This document shows, in pieces, positions 63,404 to 64,000 of a stretch of 64,000 bases of DNA; within the stretch, counting starts at the first letter, position 1; each line of letters opens with the position of its first letter. Below the pieces are notes generated by a model. The model made no database searches. It was not told where the DNA came from and worked only from the letters and a program-made list of their open reading frames with translations. The DNA comes from CBDFKK01 sp965248815 (GTDB taxonomy: Bacteria > Pseudomonadota > Alphaproteobacteria > SMXP01): contig CBDFKK010000004.1 in NCBI GenBank assembly GCA_965248815.1, positions 1 through 64,000 on the forward strand, read 5' to 3'. Made by a program: the position numbers and the translations under genes.

Positions 63404-64000
63404 GATCTGCGCAAACTCTCCCTCCATCATTGAACAACGGCCGCTATAAATTGATCGTCATATACACAGGGGATTTTTATGATTCTTGACGCGGTCTCGT
63501 GAGCGCGCAGGCCGTGCCTATTCGCCATCGGTTGCTGCGTTGTGGCCTGCAGCAAAACGAGTCGTGACTTTGCTTTTTGGGCATACTTTGTATGCTCGGT
63601 GTGTGGGTCCTCAGAGTGGGGTTGACATTCGCATCAGCACGGCTAGATCGGCTGGACGGGTTCTGTTCTCCCGCCTTATTGCTTCCAATTCCAACGCCAA
63701 TGGCAGGGCCTGCTTCGAGTGGGTAGGCAGGCTCCAAGCGATGCCCAAGGCCACCTCCCGACCGTGTCCGGCCCATCGCATCCGGCTATAGGGCGTCATC
63801 AGACCCGGTAGGCCGAGCGCATTCATGGCGCCGTAGGCCACCTCGCTTTCCATCTGGTACTGGGAGCTTGTTCCCAGTTCTCCTATCCCGGCTGGGTGCG
63901 TGACCGCATCCGCGTTGTCCCACAGCGTCGTTTGGCCGCCGCCGTCCTGGCCCCACGAGGACATCACCGCCGCCCTGAACCCGCGCTGCTTCTCCCCCGG
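63404..64000 (-). other. Right-edge stretch with one unrecognised open frame (63611-63967)
   Basis: A minus-strand frame of 118 codons with a start MMSSWGQDGG and the block SEVAYGAMNALGLPGLMTPYSRMRW, then ALELEAIRRENRTRPADLAVL. It looks coding by composition but I cannot place the family; it could be the end of a longer gene outside the window. The bases between 63404 and 63610 hold no gene I can support. Confidence 0.3.

Noticed and set aside
1..64000. CRISPR array or intact antiphage operon
   Set aside because: No array of regularly spaced repeats and no complete defence gene set were seen; only two broken defence-like fragments remain.

Overview
The window looks like a chromosomal segment of an alphaproteobacterium. 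The evidence is a sufC-sufD-sufS-sufT-sufA run, the order tig-clpP-clpX-lon-hup, a glnB-glnA pair, parE, and a dispersed palindromic repeat of a kind I associate with this class. The genus cannot be fixed from the sequence alone.

Layout. 1-7.2 kb holds the Fe-S assembly operon (sufC is cut by the window edge), then a TfoX-like protein, an MBL-fold hydrolase, an EamA transporter and an M48 protease. 7.2-8.8 kb holds the first of three almost identical 1,286 bp IS3-family elements. 9.1-16.9 kb is housekeeping-like: parE, an RNA helicase, a GGDEF protein, an enoyl-CoA hydratase, a lone rtcB-type ligase and tRNA-Gln(CTG). 17-20 kb is a decayed zone around IS copy 2. 20-39.7 kb is accessory metabolism: an FAD oxidase, an SGNH hydrolase, a Tat-exported ThDP enzyme directly followed by a cytochrome c, a methyltransferase, an SDR with a signal peptide, two Rid proteins (one exported), a TonB receptor, an AraC regulator, a beta-propeller, a sulfotransferase, a Rieske oxygenase and a SUMF1-like protein. 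39.9-42.2 kb is IS copy 3, with a TIR-like fragment on one side and a truncated lipoprotein on the other. 42.4-50.8 kb returns to core functions: glnA, glnB, an aminotransferase, an ArsR/SRPBCC operon, an aldolase, a UbiA-type prenyltransferase and the NAD(P)HX repair enzyme. 50.9-52.5 kb is a broken RTX protein. 52.6-59.8 kb is tRNA-Leu(TAG) followed by the protein quality-control cluster tig-clpP-clpX-lon-hup. 59.9-64 kb begins at tRNA-Val(TAC), next to a gutted tyrosine integrase and two further IS3-family elements, and looks like the eroded edge of an integrated island.

How genes work together. The suf genes form one translationally coupled assembly line. Trigger factor, ClpXP and Lon form a folding/proteolysis block. 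The 23-31 kb block is the most unusual: several enzymes that are normally cytoplasmic carry export signals, and they sit between a cytochrome c and an outer-membrane receptor. This suggests periplasmic chemistry on an imported or surface substrate. Many accessory genes are broken by in-frame stops, single-base frameshifts or IS junctions, so the accessory part of the window is actively decaying.
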